A stretch of DNA of 64,000 nt from contig NC_089222.1 in NCBI RefSeq assembly GCF_963924675.1, positions 496,001 through 560,000 on the forward strand, given 5' to 3'. Every line of letters starts with the position of its first letter. Position 1 is the first letter of the stretch. Positions 11,091 to 23,937 of this stretch are shown here, one piece after another. The notes below the pieces were generated by a model. The model was not told the origin of the DNA, ran no database searches, and worked only from the letters and a program-made list of their open reading frames with translations. The position numbers and the translations under genes are program-made. This DNA comes from Phocoena phocoena (taxonomy: Eukaryota; Chordata; Mammalia; Artiodactyla; Phocoenidae).

Positions 11091-11696
11091 AAAATCCCCT
11101 GGTGTTCTCCTCACATGAATGGGACCCTTCCTACACCTAAAACATGCCTGTCACACCCAGAGGATGGTATACCGTCTGATCGGGAAAAGTTTGGAAAAGG
11201 CATCTCATCTCCTCATCTCTTGGTGCTAGGGTTCACCACTCCAGCGTCTTTACTAACAGTCTCCCCACTTGGAGATGTCAGCACTGTCAACATCCTGTTG
11301 CATACAGTTTGGAATTTGTCCAGAGGATGAAGCAGAAGGAGGAGGAACAATGAGAGACAAGTCCTAGGTGTTCGGACAGGCACATGCCACTCTAATTTCC
11401 AATCAGGAAGACGAATTGACCAAAGGCTAGGGTTGCCCATGGAAACAGAATAGGGCTTGAGGAATCCTGATGCTTTGTGGCCAGTTCCCATAAACACAAG
11501 TTGGAAAATGGAACTCAGGGGCACTAAAATTCACGAAACTGCAGAATTGAAAATATCTATCACTGAAAAATGTCTTGAGGAAAGTCAAAGAAAAGGACTT
11601 GTAAGCAACGGAGAATGGCAGGAAAGGGATTGGAAGAGGTAGAAAGGACTCGCCATTAAGCACAAGAAAAGGGGCTGAACATTGCCAACATTGCAG
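11091..11696 (+). repeat. partial diverged satellite unit leading into U1
   Basis: Homology resumes around 'cacatgaatgggaccc', corresponding to 'cattccatgggtccc' in normal units, and runs through 'ctccccacttggaga' to the palindrome. The ~330 bp that normally lie just upstream are missing. It picks up shortly after the point where U0 stops, 5.2 kb upstream. Confidence 0.8.
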
Positions 11697-13432
11697 TTGG
11701 CCAAAAAGGGTGTATGCGTCTTTTTCTGTATATATTCAAGAAAAGGGCATACACTTTTTCAGCCAACCAAACAGGTGGGCACTGGAAATCAATACTACAA
11801 AACATATCACTTTGCATCAGTCAGAAGAGCCGTCCTCATAAAGTGTAAACACCAGAAATGCAGGACAGGGCAAGGAGAAAAGGGAGCCCTGTGAGTCTTA
11901 TAGTGGAAATGTATATTGCCAACGGTCACTCTGGATAAGTCTATTGTGTTTACTAAAGCATCTAAAAAATGAGCTACTGAGCACAGGGCACTTGCACTCA
12001 TGGACGTATATCTTGGGAAAAACAAAAATCGAGAGGACACAGGCACCCCAATGTTTACCACCTCTCTGTTTAAAAGATCCTCGACTAGGATATAACTTAA
12101 ATGTATCTGCCGAGAAAAAACGGACAGAGATGTGGTGCTTATGTAGAGTGGAATATTACTCAGCCTGGAAATCAATGAAATACGGCCAGTTATAACAACT
12201 CCAGAGGAGTTACGTGTGATCATTCGAAGTCACATAATTCAAAAAGAAAAAGACATAAGATATCACTAATACATGGAATGTTAACATGGCTACACATGAA
12301 CTGAATTACAAAAGAGAAGAGGGTTTCAAATTAAGAAAACCAACTTATGCTTCCTTAAGGGGAAAGGTGAGTTGGGGTGCTGCATAAAACCAGAGATTGA
12401 AATTAGCACAGATACCATTCCATAAGCCAAATATGTAATAGTGAAGACCTACTCCTTGCTCAACGAAATGGACTCAACACGCCATATTCAATGCCTAAGA
12501 ATATACCGGATTAGTAAGAATCTTAAAACCCATGGACTTATATGTCTCCTTAAGAGAATCAAGCGCGTGTACAGCGACATAAACGAAGCAGTGAAAATCC
12601 GATAAATCCCATTATTAAAATAAATTTCAAAAACAAAACACAATGACAGTGAAATAGGTAGGAATTCTTAAACAATTCACTCAGAGCATGTGATGCAACC
12701 TGGATTTACCACATCTACACCCAGAGCTGGTTGAGACATAAGGCTGGACACTTCAGGCTGATAGCATTGGTGAGTTTCGGTGAGCAAATGCAGATCCTTT
12801 GAAGTCATACTGCATGGTACCCATTCCAAGGGTCCCAACTCTCCAGGTTCAAGGGATTCTTTCTTTAGCTAAAACAAGCGTGGGAAACGCCGAGTATGGT
12901 CCACCGTGTGATTAGGAAACGATTTAAAATGCATCTCAGTTTTGGTATCCTGGTCCTCGGGTTCACCATTCCAGACGGTTTACTAACAATCTCCCCGCTT
13001 GGAGAGTCAGTGCCTTTAACCTCCTGTTTGGCACAGCTTGCAATTTCTGCGCAAGATGAACAGGAATAGGGAGAACCAATGAGAGACTAGCTATAGGTGT
13101 CTGCACGGGCAAATGTAAGGCGCATTTCCCCCCAGGAAGAGGAATTAACCAAAGACTCAGCGTGCCCTGCCGGAAACAGATTAGGGCCTGAAGCAATCCA
13201 GCGGTTTTGTGCCCAGCTCACAAGAAAGCGAGTTGAAGAAAGGAGCTCAGGGGCACTGTAATTCACAAACCTGCAGAGTTATAAATGACAGCTATCCTCC
13301 AAAAATATATTGAAGTAAGCCTGCGAAGTGGACTTGAAAGCGGGGCAGAATTTCAGTAAAACGATTGCAGGGGGTAGACTGGAATTGCCCAGAAAGCATA
13401 GGAAAAGAGGCAGAACGTCGACAATGGTGCAC
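11697..13432 (+). repeat. satellite unit U1 (diverged edge unit)
   Basis: The palindrome (11,697-11,766) is 70 bp and mismatched: the left arm has 'aagggtgtatgcg' while the right arm, reverse-complemented, has 'aaaagtgtatgcc'. The first ~500 bases are much more diverged than the array interior. Divergence falls sharply by ~12,240, so the unit grades into the homogenised array. Confidence 0.85.
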
Positions 13433-15179
13433 TTGGCCAAAAAGTGCATATACATTTTTTCCTGAATATACTCAGGAAAAAAGGCATACGCCCTTTTTCG
13501 CAAACCAAGCAAGCCTGTAAAGGAAATCTGCACTACAATGAAGTCTAACTGCCCCCTGGGCAGAAGGGCCATCTGAAAAAAGTGTAAAATCCAGAAAGGT
13601 AGGACAGGATATGGAGAACAGGGAGCCTTGTTATGCTGATTGGCAGGATGTAAATTGCCAACAGCCACCCTGGAGAAGTGTATGGTGTTTCCTGAAACCC
13701 ATAAGGAACAAAGCAACACAGCCTATGGCACTTCCACTTATGGTCCCAAAGATTACGGAAATTAAAATCAAAAACAGACAGCCACACCTATGTTTGCGAC
13801 GGCTGTGTTCACAAGAAGCTCGTCTACAGTACCAGGTAAATATCCCAGAAAGCAAAATATGGATAAAGAAGATGTGGCACGTACGTGCAATGCAATATCA
13901 CTCAGCAATGAAATCTGTGTCATCAGGCCCGTAGCGGCATAGTGAGTGGATGCAGGTACGGTGATTCTACGTGAACTACGTCACACAGAAAAAGAAACAT
14001 CATAAGATATCACTAATACACGGAATGTAAACTTGACTACACATGAACTGAATTACAAAACAGAACAGGGTCTCAAATTTTGAAAACCAACTAGTGCTTG
14101 CTTATGGGGAAAGGTGCCTTGGGGTGCTGCATAAGACCAGAGACTGGAATTAGCACAGATAACATTCCATAAGCCAAATATGTAATAGACAAAACCTACT
14201 CCTTGCTCAACGAAATGGACTCATCACCACATATTCAACACCTAGGTATATACCTGACTAGGAAGAATCTTAAAACCCATGGATTTATATGTCTCCGTAA
14301 GAGAATCAAGCGTGTGTACAGCAGCATAAACGCAGCAGTGAAAATCCGATAAATCCCATTATCAAAATAAATTTCAAAAACAAAACACAAAGACAGTCAA
14401 ATAGAGAGCAATTCTTAAATAATTCACTCAGGGCATGTGATGCAACCGGGATTTACCACAACTACACCCAGAGCTGGTTGAGACATAAGGCTGGACACTT
14501 CAGGCTGATAACATTGGTGAGTTTCGGTGAGCAAATGCAGACCCTTTGAAGTCATACTGCATGGTACCCATTCCATGGGTCCCAACTCTCCAGTTTCAAG
14601 GGATTCTTCCTTCAGCTAAAACATGCATGGGAAACACAGAGTATGGTACACCGTGAGATTGGAAAGCGATTTAAAATGGATCTCAGTTTTCGTATCCTTG
14701 TCCTCGGGAACACCATTCCAGACACTTTACTAACACTCTCCCCGCTTGGAGAGTCAGTGCCTTTAACCTCCTGTTTGGCACAGTTTGCAATTTCTGTGCA
14801 AGATGAACAGGAATAGGGAGAACCAATGAGAGACTAGCTGTAGGTGTCTGCACGGGCAAATGTAAGGCTCATTTCCCACCAGGAAGGGGAATTAACCAAA
14901 GGCTCAGTGTGCCCTGCCGGAAACAGATTAGGGCCTGAAGCAATCCTGCGCTTTTGTGCCCAGCTCACAAGAAAGCGAGTTGAAGAAAGGAGCTCAGGGG
15001 CACTGTAATTCACAAACCTGCAGAGTTATAAATGACAGCTATCCTCCAAAAATATATTGAAGTAAACCTGCGAAGGGGACTTGAAAGCGGGGCAGAATTT
15101 CAGGAAAATGATTGCAGAGGGTAGACTGGAATTGCCCTGAAAGCATAGGAAAAGAGGCAGAACGTCGACAATGATGCAC
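13433..15179 (+). repeat. satellite unit U2
   Basis: The palindrome is a hybrid: the left arm reads 'aaaagtgcata' and the right arm, reverse-complemented, 'aaaagggcgtatg'. The C-tract has 5 C. From ~13,564 the unit is nearly identical to U5 at offset 5,256, the left end of a duplicated trimer. Confidence 0.88.
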
Positions 15180-15251
15180 TTGGCCAAAAAGGGCGTATGC
15201 GTTTTTTCCTGAATATATTCAGGAAAAAACGCATACGCCCTTTTTGGCCAA
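15180..15251. mobile_element. mariner-like MITE, perfect 72-bp palindrome (type copy)
   Basis: Two 36-base arms meet without a loop at 'cctgaata|tattcagg'. The outer ends are 'ttggccaaaaagggcg' and its exact complement, followed by 'ccaa'. The layout (ttggccaaaaag, a CpG-rich stretch, a T-run ending in cc, then the mirror) parallels the Tc1/mariner terminal repeat of ruminants and other cetartiodactyls as I recall it ('ttggccaaaaagttcg' and on). It is best read as a MITE of that family fixed in the satellite unit. A perfect inverted repeat of this size can extrude as a cruciform in DNA or fold as a hairpin if transcribed. An alternative is a palindrome of independent origin. Confidence 0.75.
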
Positions 15252-16931
15252 CCAAGCAAGCCTGTAAAGGAAATCTGCACTACAATGAAATCTCACTGCG
15301 CCCCCCCCCTGGGCAAAAGGGCCATCTGTAAAAAGTGTAAAATCCAGAAAGGTAGGACAGGATATGGAGAACAGGGAGCCTTGTTATGCTGATTGGCAGG
15401 ATTTAAATTGTGAACAGCCACCCTGGAGAACTGTATGGTGTTTCCTGAAACACGTAAGAAATAAAGCAACACAGCCTATGGCAATTGCACTTATGGTCCT
15501 ATTCCTTAGGGAAATTAAAATCAAAAACAGAGAGCCACCCCAAAGTTTGGGACGGCTGTGTTCCCAAGAAGCTCGTCTAGAGTACCAGGTAAATATCCCA
15601 GAATGCAAAAAATGGATAAAGAAGTTGTGGCACGTACGTACAATGCAATATCACTCAGCAATGAAATCTGTGTCATCAGGCCCGTAGCGGCATAGTGAGT
15701 GGATGCAGGTACGGTGATGCTACGTGAACTACGTCACACAGAAAAAGAAACATCATAAGATATCACTAATACACGGAATGTAAACTTGACTACACATGAA
15801 CTGAATTACAAAACAGAACACGGTCTCAAATTTAGAAAACCAACTAGCGCTTGCTTATGGGGAAAGGTGCCTTGGGGTGCTGCATAAAAGCAGAGACTGA
15901 AATTGTCACAGATAACATTCCATAAGCCAAATATGTAATAGACAAGACCTACTCCTTGCTCAACGAAATGGATTCAACACCACATATTCAATGCCTAGGA
16001 ATATACCTGACTAGGAAGAATCTTAAAACCCATGGATTTATATGACTCCGTAAGAGAATCAAGCGTGTGTACAGCGGCATAAACGCAGCAGTGAAAATCC
16101 GATAAATCCCATTATCAAAATAAATTTCAAAAACAAAAGACAAAGACAGTGAAAGAGAGAGCAATTCTTAAATAATTCACTCAGGGCATGTGATGCAACC
16201 GGGATTGACCACATCTACACCCAGAGCTGGTTGAGACATACGGCTGGACACTTCAGGCTGATAGCATTGGTGAGTTTCGGTGAGCAAATGCAGACCCTTT
16301 TAAGTCATACTGCATGGTACTCATTCCATGGGTCCCAACTCTCCAGGTTCAAGGGATTCTTCCTCCAGGAAAACATGCATGGGAAACCCAGAGTATCGTC
16401 CACAGTGTGATTGGGAAACGATATAAAATGCATCTCAGTTTTCGTATCCTGGTCCTCGGGTTCACCATTCCAGATGCTTTACTAACACTCTCCCCGCTTG
16501 GAGAGTCAGTGCCTTTAATCTCCTGTTTGGCACAGCTTGCAATTTCTGTGCAAGATGAACAGGAATAGGGAGAACCAATGAGAGACTAGCTGTAGGTGTC
16601 TGCACGGGCAAATGTAACGCTCATTTCCCACCAGGAAGAGGAATTAACCAAAGGCTCAGCGTGCCTTGCCTGAAACAGATTAGGGCCTGAAGCAATCCTG
16701 CGGTTTTGGGCCCAGCTCACAAGAAAGCGAGTTGAAGAAAGGAGCTCAGGGGCACTGTAATTCACAAACCTGCAGAGTTATAAATGACAGCTATCCTCCA
16801 AAAATATATTGAAGTAAGCCTGCGAAGGGGACTAGAAAGCGGGGAAGAATTTCAGGAAAATGATTGCAGGGGGTAGACTGGAATTGCCCTGAAAGCATAG
16901 GAAAAGAGGCAGAACGTCGACAATGATGCAC
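15180..16931 (+). repeat. satellite unit U3
   Basis: The palindrome at 15,180-15,251 is perfect over 72 bases with no spacer. The C-tract has 9 C. The unit is nearly identical to U6 (offset 5,256). Confidence 0.92.
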
Positions 16932-18681
16932 TTGCTCAAAAAGGGCGTATGCGTTTTTTCCTGAATATATTCAGGAAAAAATGAATACGCCCTTTTTGGC
17001 CAACCAAGCAAGCCTGTAAAGGAAATCTGCACTACAATGAAATCTCGCTGCCCCCCCCCACGGGCAAAAGGGCCATCTGAAAAAAGTGTAAAATCCAGAA
17101 AGGTAGGAAAGGATATGGAGAACAGGGAGCCTTGTTATGCTGATTGGCAGGATGTAAATTGTGAACAGCCACCCTGGAGAAGTGTATGGTGTTTCCTGAA
17201 ACACGTAAGAAATAAAGCAACACAGCCTATGGCAATTGCACTTATGGTCCTATTCCTTAGGGAAATTAAAATCAAAAACAGAGAGCCACCCCAAAGTTTG
17301 GGACGGCTGTGTTCCCAAGAAGCTCGTCTACAGTACCAGGTAAATATCCCAGAAAGCAAAAAATGGATAAAGAAGTTGTGGCACGTACGTGCAATGCAAT
17401 ATCACTCAGCAATGAAATGTGTCATCAGGCCCGTTGAGACATAGTGAGTGGATGCAGGTACGGTGATTCTACGTGAACTACGTCACACAGAAAAAGAAAC
17501 ATCATAAGATATCACTAATACACGGAATGTAAACTTGACTACACATGAACTGAATTACAAAACAGAACAAGGTCTCAAATTTAGAGAACCAACTAGTGCT
17601 TGCTTATAGGGAAAGGTGCGTTGGGGTGCTGCATAAAACCAGAGACTGAAATTAGCACAGATAACTTTCCATAAGCCAAATATGTAATAGACAAGACCTA
17701 CTCCTTGCTCAACGAAATGGACCCAACACCACATATTCAACGCCTAGGAATATACCTGACTAGGAAGAATCTTAAAACCCATGGATATATATGTCTCCGT
17801 AAGAGAATCAAGCGTGTGTACAGCGGCCGAAACGCAGCAGTGAAAATCCGATAAATCCCATTATCAAAATAAATTTCGAAAACAAAACACAAAGACAGTG
17901 TAATAGAGAGCAATTCTTAAAGAATTCACTCAGGGCATGTGATGCAACCGGGATTGACCACATCTACACCCAGAGCTGGTTGAGACATAAGGCTGGACAC
18001 TTCAGGCTGATAGCATTGGTGAGTTTCAGTGAGCAAAGGCAGACCCTTTGAAGTCATACTGCATGGTACCCATTCCATGGGTCCCAACTCTCCAGGTTCA
18101 AGGGATTCTTCCTTCAGCTAAAACATGCATGGGAAACACAGAGTATGGTACACCGTGAGATTGAGAAACGATTTAAAATGGATCTCAGTTTTCGTATCCT
18201 TGTCCTCTGGTTCACCATTCCAGACGCTTTCCTAACACTCTCCCCGCTTGGAGAGTCAGTGCCTTTAACCGCCTGTTTGGCACAGCTTGCAATTTCTATG
18301 CAAGATGAACAGGAATAGGGAGAACCAATGAGAGACTAGCTGTAGGTGTCTGCACGGGCAAATGTAACGCTCATTTCCCACCAGGAAGAGGAATTAACCA
18401 AAGGATCAGTGTGCCCTGCCGGAAACAGATTAGGGCCTGAAGCAATCCTGCGGTTTTGTGCCCAGCTCACAAGAAAGCAAGTTGAAGAAAGGAGCTCAGG
18501 GGCACTGTAATTCACAGACCTGCAGAGTTATAAATGACAGCTATCCTCCAAAAATATATTGAAGTAAGCCTGCGAAGGGGACTTGAAAGCGGGGCAGAAT
18601 TTCAGGAAAACGATTGCAGGTGGTAGACTGGAATTGCCCTGAAAGCATAGGAAAAGAGGCACAATGTCGACAATGATGCAC
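16932..18681 (+). repeat. satellite unit U4
   Basis: The left arm starts 'ttgctcaaaaaggg' and the right arm has 'aaaatgaatacgcc', so a few pairs are lost. The C-tract has 9 C and is followed by 'acgggc'. It pairs with U7 at offset 5,256. Confidence 0.92.
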
Positions 18682-20435
18682 TTGGCCAAAAAGGGCGTAA
18701 GCGTTTTTTCCTGAATATATTCAGGAAAAAACGCATACGCCCTATTTGGCCAACCAAGCAAGCCTGTAAAGGAAATCTGCACTACAATGAAATCTCACTG
18801 CCCCCCCCCCCCCCGGCAAAAGGGCCATCTGAAAAAAGTGTAAAATCCAGAAAGGTAGGACAGGATATGGAGAACAGGGAGCCTTGTTATGCTGATTGGC
18901 AGGATGTAAATTGCCAACAGCCACCCTGGAGAAGTGTATGGTGTTTCCTGAAACCCATAAGGAACAAAGCAACACAGCCTATGGCACTTCCACTTATGGT
19001 CCCAAAGATTACGGAAATTAAAATCAAAAACAGACAGCCACACCTATGTTTGCGACGGCTGTGTTCACAAGAAGCTCGTCTACAGTACCAGGTAAATATC
19101 CCAGAAAGCAAAATATGGATAAAGAAGATGTGGCACGTACGTGCAATGCAATATCACTCAGCAATGAAATCTGTGTCATCAGGCCCGTAGCGGCATAGTG
19201 AGTGGATGCAGGTACGGTGATTCTACGTGAACTACGTCACACAGAAAAAGAAACATCATAAGATATCACTAATACACGGAATGTAAACTTGACTACACAT
19301 GAACTGAATTACAAAACAGAACAGGGTCTCAAATTTAGAAAACCAACTAGTGCTTGCTTATGGGGAAAGGTGCCTTGGGGTGCTGCATAAAACCAGAGAC
19401 TGGAATTAGCACAGATAACATTCCATAAGCCAAATATGTAATAGACAAAACCTACTCCTTGCTCAACGAAATGGACTCATCACCACATATTCAACACCTA
19501 GGAATATACCTGACTAGGAAGAATCTTAAAACCCATGGATTTATATGTCTCCGTAAGAGAATCAAGCGTGTGTACAGCAGCATAAACGCAGCAGTGAAAA
19601 TCCGATAAATCCCATTATCAAAATAAATTTCAAAAACAAAACACAAAGACAGTCAAATAGAGAGCAATTCTTAAATAATTCACTCAGGGCATGTGATGCA
19701 ACCGGGATTTACCACAACTACACCCAGAGCTGGTTGAGACATAAGGCTGGACACTTCAGGCTGATAACATTGGTGAGTTTCGGTGAGCAAATGCAGACCC
19801 TTTGAAGTCATACTGCATGGTACCCATTCCATGGGTCCCAACTCTCCAGTTTCAAGGGATTCTTCCTTCAGCTAAAACATGCATGGGAAACACAGAGTAT
19901 GGTACACCGTGAGATTGGAAAGCGATTTAAAATGGATCTCAGTTTTCGTATCCTTGTCCTCGGGAACACCATTCCAGACACTTTACTAACACTCTCCCCG
20001 CTTGGAGAGTCAGTGCCTTTAACCTCCTGTTTGGCACAGTTTGCAATTTCTGTGCAAGATGAACAGGAATAGGGAGAACCAATGAGAGACTAGCTGTAGG
20101 TGTCTGCACGGGCAAATGTAAGGCTCATTTCCCACCAGGAAGGGGAATTAACCAAAGGCTCAGTGTGCCCTGCCGGAAACAGATTAGGGCCTGAAGCAAT
20201 CCTGCGCTTTTGTGCCCAGCTCACAAGAAAGCGAGTTGAAGAAAGGAGCTCAGGGGCACTGTAATTCACAAACCTGCAGAGTTATAAATGACAGCTATCC
20301 TCCAAAAATATATTGAAGTAAACCTGCGAAGGGGACTTGAAAGCGGGGCAGAATTTCAGGAAAATGATTGCAGAGGGTAGACTGGAATTGCCCTGAAAGC
20401 GTAGGAAAAGAGGCACAACGTCGACAATGATGCAC
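18682..20435 (+). repeat. satellite unit U5
   Basis: The palindrome has two arm mismatches ('ggcgtaagcg' left, 'gccctatttgg' right). The C-tract is the longest in the window, 14 C at 18,801-18,814. Sequence up to the C-tract matches U8; sequence after it matches U2, so this unit holds the junction of the trimer duplication. Confidence 0.92.
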
Positions 20436-22187
20436 TTGGCCAAAAAGGGCGTATGCGTTTTTTCCTGAATATATTCAGGAAAAAACGCATACGCCCTTTT
20501 TGGCCAACCAAGCAAGCCTGTAAAGGAAATCTGCACTACAATGAAATCTCACTGCGCCCCCCCCCTGGGCAAAAGGGCCATCTGTAAAAAGTGTAAAATC
20601 CAGAAAGGTAGGACAGGATATGGAGAACAGGGAGCCTTGTTATGCTGATTGGCAGGATTTAAATTGTGAACAGCCACCCTGGAGAACTGTATGGTGTTTC
20701 CTGAAACACGTAAGAAATAAAGCAACACAGCCTATGGCAATTGCACTTATGGTCCTATTCCTTAGGGAAATTAAAATCAAAAACAGAGAGCCACCCCAAA
20801 GTTTGGGACGGCTGTGTTCCCAAGAAGCTCGTCTAGAGTACCAGGTAAATATCCCAGAATGCAAAAAATGGATAAAGAAGTTGTGGCACGTACGTACAAT
20901 GCAATATCACTCAGCAATGAAATCTGTGTCATCAGGCCCGTAGCGGCATAGTGAGTGGATGCAGGTACGGTGATGCTACGTGAACTACGTCACACAGAAA
21001 AAGAAACATCATAAGATATCACTAATACACGGAATGTAAACTTGACTACACATGAACTGAATTACAAAACAGAACACGGTCTCAAATTTAGAAAACCAAC
21101 TAGCGCTTGCTTATGGGGAAAGGTGCCTTGGGGTGCTGCATAAAAGCAGAGACTGAAATTGTCACAGATAACATTCCATAAGCCAAATATGTAATAGACA
21201 AGACCTACTCCTTGCTCAACGAAATGGATTCAACACCACATATTCAATGCCTAGGAATATACCTGACTAGGAAGAATCTTAAAACCCATGGATTTATATG
21301 ACTCCGTAAGAGAATCAAGCGTGTGTACAGCGGCATAAACGCAGCAGTGAAAATCCGATAAATCCCATTATCAAAATAAATTTCAAAAACAAAAGACAAA
21401 GACAGTGAAAGAGAGAGCAATTCTTAAATAATTCACTCAGGGCATGTGATGCAACCGGGATTGACCACATCTACACCCAGAGCTGGTTGAGACATACGGC
21501 TGGACACTTCAGGCTGATAGCATTGGTGAGTTTCGGTGAGCAAATGCAGACCCTTTTAAGTCATACTGCATGGTACTCATTCCATGGGTCCCAACTCTCC
21601 AGGTTCAAGGGATTCTTCCTCCAGGAAAACATGCATGGGAAACCCAGAGTATCGTCCACAGTGTGATTGGGAAACGATATAAAATGCATCTCAGTTTTCG
21701 TATCCTGGTCCTCGGGTTCACCATTCCAGATGCTTTACTAACACTCTCCCCGCTTGGAGAGTCAGTGCCTTTAATCTCCTGTTTGGCACAGCTTGCAATT
21801 TCTGTGCAAGATGAACAGGAATAGGGAGAACCAATGAGAGACTAGCTGTAGGTGTCTGCACGGGCAAATGTAACGCTCATTTCCCACCAGGAAGAGGAAT
21901 TAACCAAAGGCTCAGCGTGCCTTGCCTGAAACAGATTAGGGCCTGAAGCAATCCTGCGGTTTTGGGCCCAGCTCACAAGAAAGCGAGTTGAAGAAAGGAG
22001 CTCAGGGGCACTGTAATTCACAAACCTGCAGAGTTATAAATGACAGCTATCCTCCAAAAATATATTGAAGTAAGCCTGCGAAGGGGACTAGAAAGCGGGG
22101 AAGAATTTCAGGAAAATGATTGCAGGGGGTAGACTGGAATTGCCCTGAAAGCATAGGAAAAGAGGCAGAACGTCGACAATGATGCAC
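20436..22187 (+). repeat. satellite unit U6
   Basis: It is a near copy of U3, with a perfect palindrome and 9 C. Visible differences from U3 are 'gcgtagg' for 'gcatagg' just upstream and 'ggcacaacg' for 'ggcagaacg'. Confidence 0.92.
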
Positions 22188-23937
22188 TTGCTCAAAAAGG
22201 GCGTATGCGTTTTTTCCTGAATATATTCAGGAAAAAATGAATACGCCCTTTTTGGCCAACCAAGCAAGCCTGTAAAGGAAATCTGCACTACAATGAAATC
22301 TCGCTGCCCCCCCCCACGGGCAAAAGGGCCATCTGAAAAAAGTGTAAAATCCAGAAAGGTAGGAAAGGATATGGAGAACAGGGAGCCTTGTTATGCTGAT
22401 TGGCAGGATGTAAATTGTGAACAGCCACCCTGGAGAAATGTATGGTGTTTCCTGAAACACGTAAGAAATAAAGCAACACAGCCTATGGCAATTGCACTTA
22501 TGGTCCTATTCCTTAGGGAAATTAAAATCAAAAACAGAGAGCCACCCCAAAATTTGGGACGGCTGTGTTCCCAAGAAGCTCGTCTACAGTACCAGGTAAA
22601 TATCCCAGAAAGCAAAAAATGGATAAAGAAGTTGTGGCACGTACGTGCAATGCAATATCACTCAGCAATGAAATGTGTCATCAGGCCCGTTGAGACATAG
22701 TGAGTGGATGCAGGTACGGTGATTCTACGTGAACTACGTCACACAGAAAAAGAAACATCATAAGATATCACTAATACACGGAATGTAAACTTGACTACAC
22801 ATGAACTGAATTACAAAACAGAACAAGGTCTCAAATTTAGAGAACCAACTAGTGCTTGCTTATAGGGAAAGGTGCGTTGGGGTGCTGCATAAAACCAGAG
22901 ACTGAAATTAGCACAGATAACTTTCCATAAGCCAAATATGTAATAGACAAGACCTACTCCTTGCTCAACGAAATGGACCCAACACCACATATTCAACGCC
23001 TAGGAATATACCTGACTAGGAAGAATCTTAAAACCCATGGATATATATGTCTCCGTAAGAGAATCAAGCGTGTGTACAGCGGCCGAAACGCAGCAGTGAA
23101 AATCCGATAAATCCCATTATCAAAATAAATTTCGAAAACAAAACACAAAGACAGTGTAATAGAGAGCAATTCTTAAAGAATTCACTCAGGGCATGTGATG
23201 CAACCGGGATTGACCACATCTACACCCAGAGCTGGTTGAGACATAAGGCTGGACACTTCAGGCTGATAGCATTGGTGAGTTTCAGTGAGCAAAGGCAGAC
23301 CCTTTGAAGTCATACTGCATGGTACCCATTCCATGGGTCCCAACTCTCCAGGTTCAAGGGATTCTTCCTTCAGCTAAAACATGCATGGGAAACACAGAGT
23401 ATGGTACACCGTGAGATTGAGAAACGATTTAAAATGGATCTCAGTTTTCGTATCCTTGTCCTCTGGTTCACCATTCCAGACGCTTTCCTAACACTCTCCC
23501 CGCTTGGAGAGTCAGTGCCTTTAACCGCCTGTTTGGCACAGCTTGCAATTTCTATGCAAGATGAACAGGAATAGGGAGAACCAATGAGAGACTAGCTGTA
23601 GGTGTCTGCACGGGCAAATGTAACGCTCATTTCCCACCAGGAAGAGGAATTAACCAAAGGATCAGTGTGCCCTGCCGGAAACAGATTAGGGCCTGAAGCA
23701 ATCCTGCGGTTTTGTGCCCAGCTGACAAGAAAGCAAGTTGAAGAAAGGAGCTCAGGGGCACTGTAATTCACAGACCTGCAGAGTTATAAATGACAGCTAT
23801 CCTCCAAAAATATATTGAAGTAAGCCTGCGAAGGGGACTTGAAAGCGGGGCAGAATTTCAGGAAAACGATTGCAGGTGGTAGACTGGAATTGCCCTGAAA
23901 GCATAGGAAAAGAGGCACAATGTCGACAATGATGCAC
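22188..23937 (+). repeat. satellite unit U7
   Basis: It is a near copy of U4 with the same imperfect palindrome. Differences include 'gagaaatgtatgg' for 'gagaagtgtatgg' and 'ccaaaatttggg' for 'ccaaagtttggg'. Confidence 0.92.

Noticed and set aside
15364..15687. 107-codon plus-strand frame (MENREPCYADW…) repeated in many units
   Set aside because: It coincides with the L1 ORF2-derived block. It is a relic of L1 coding sequence and is broken in several units.
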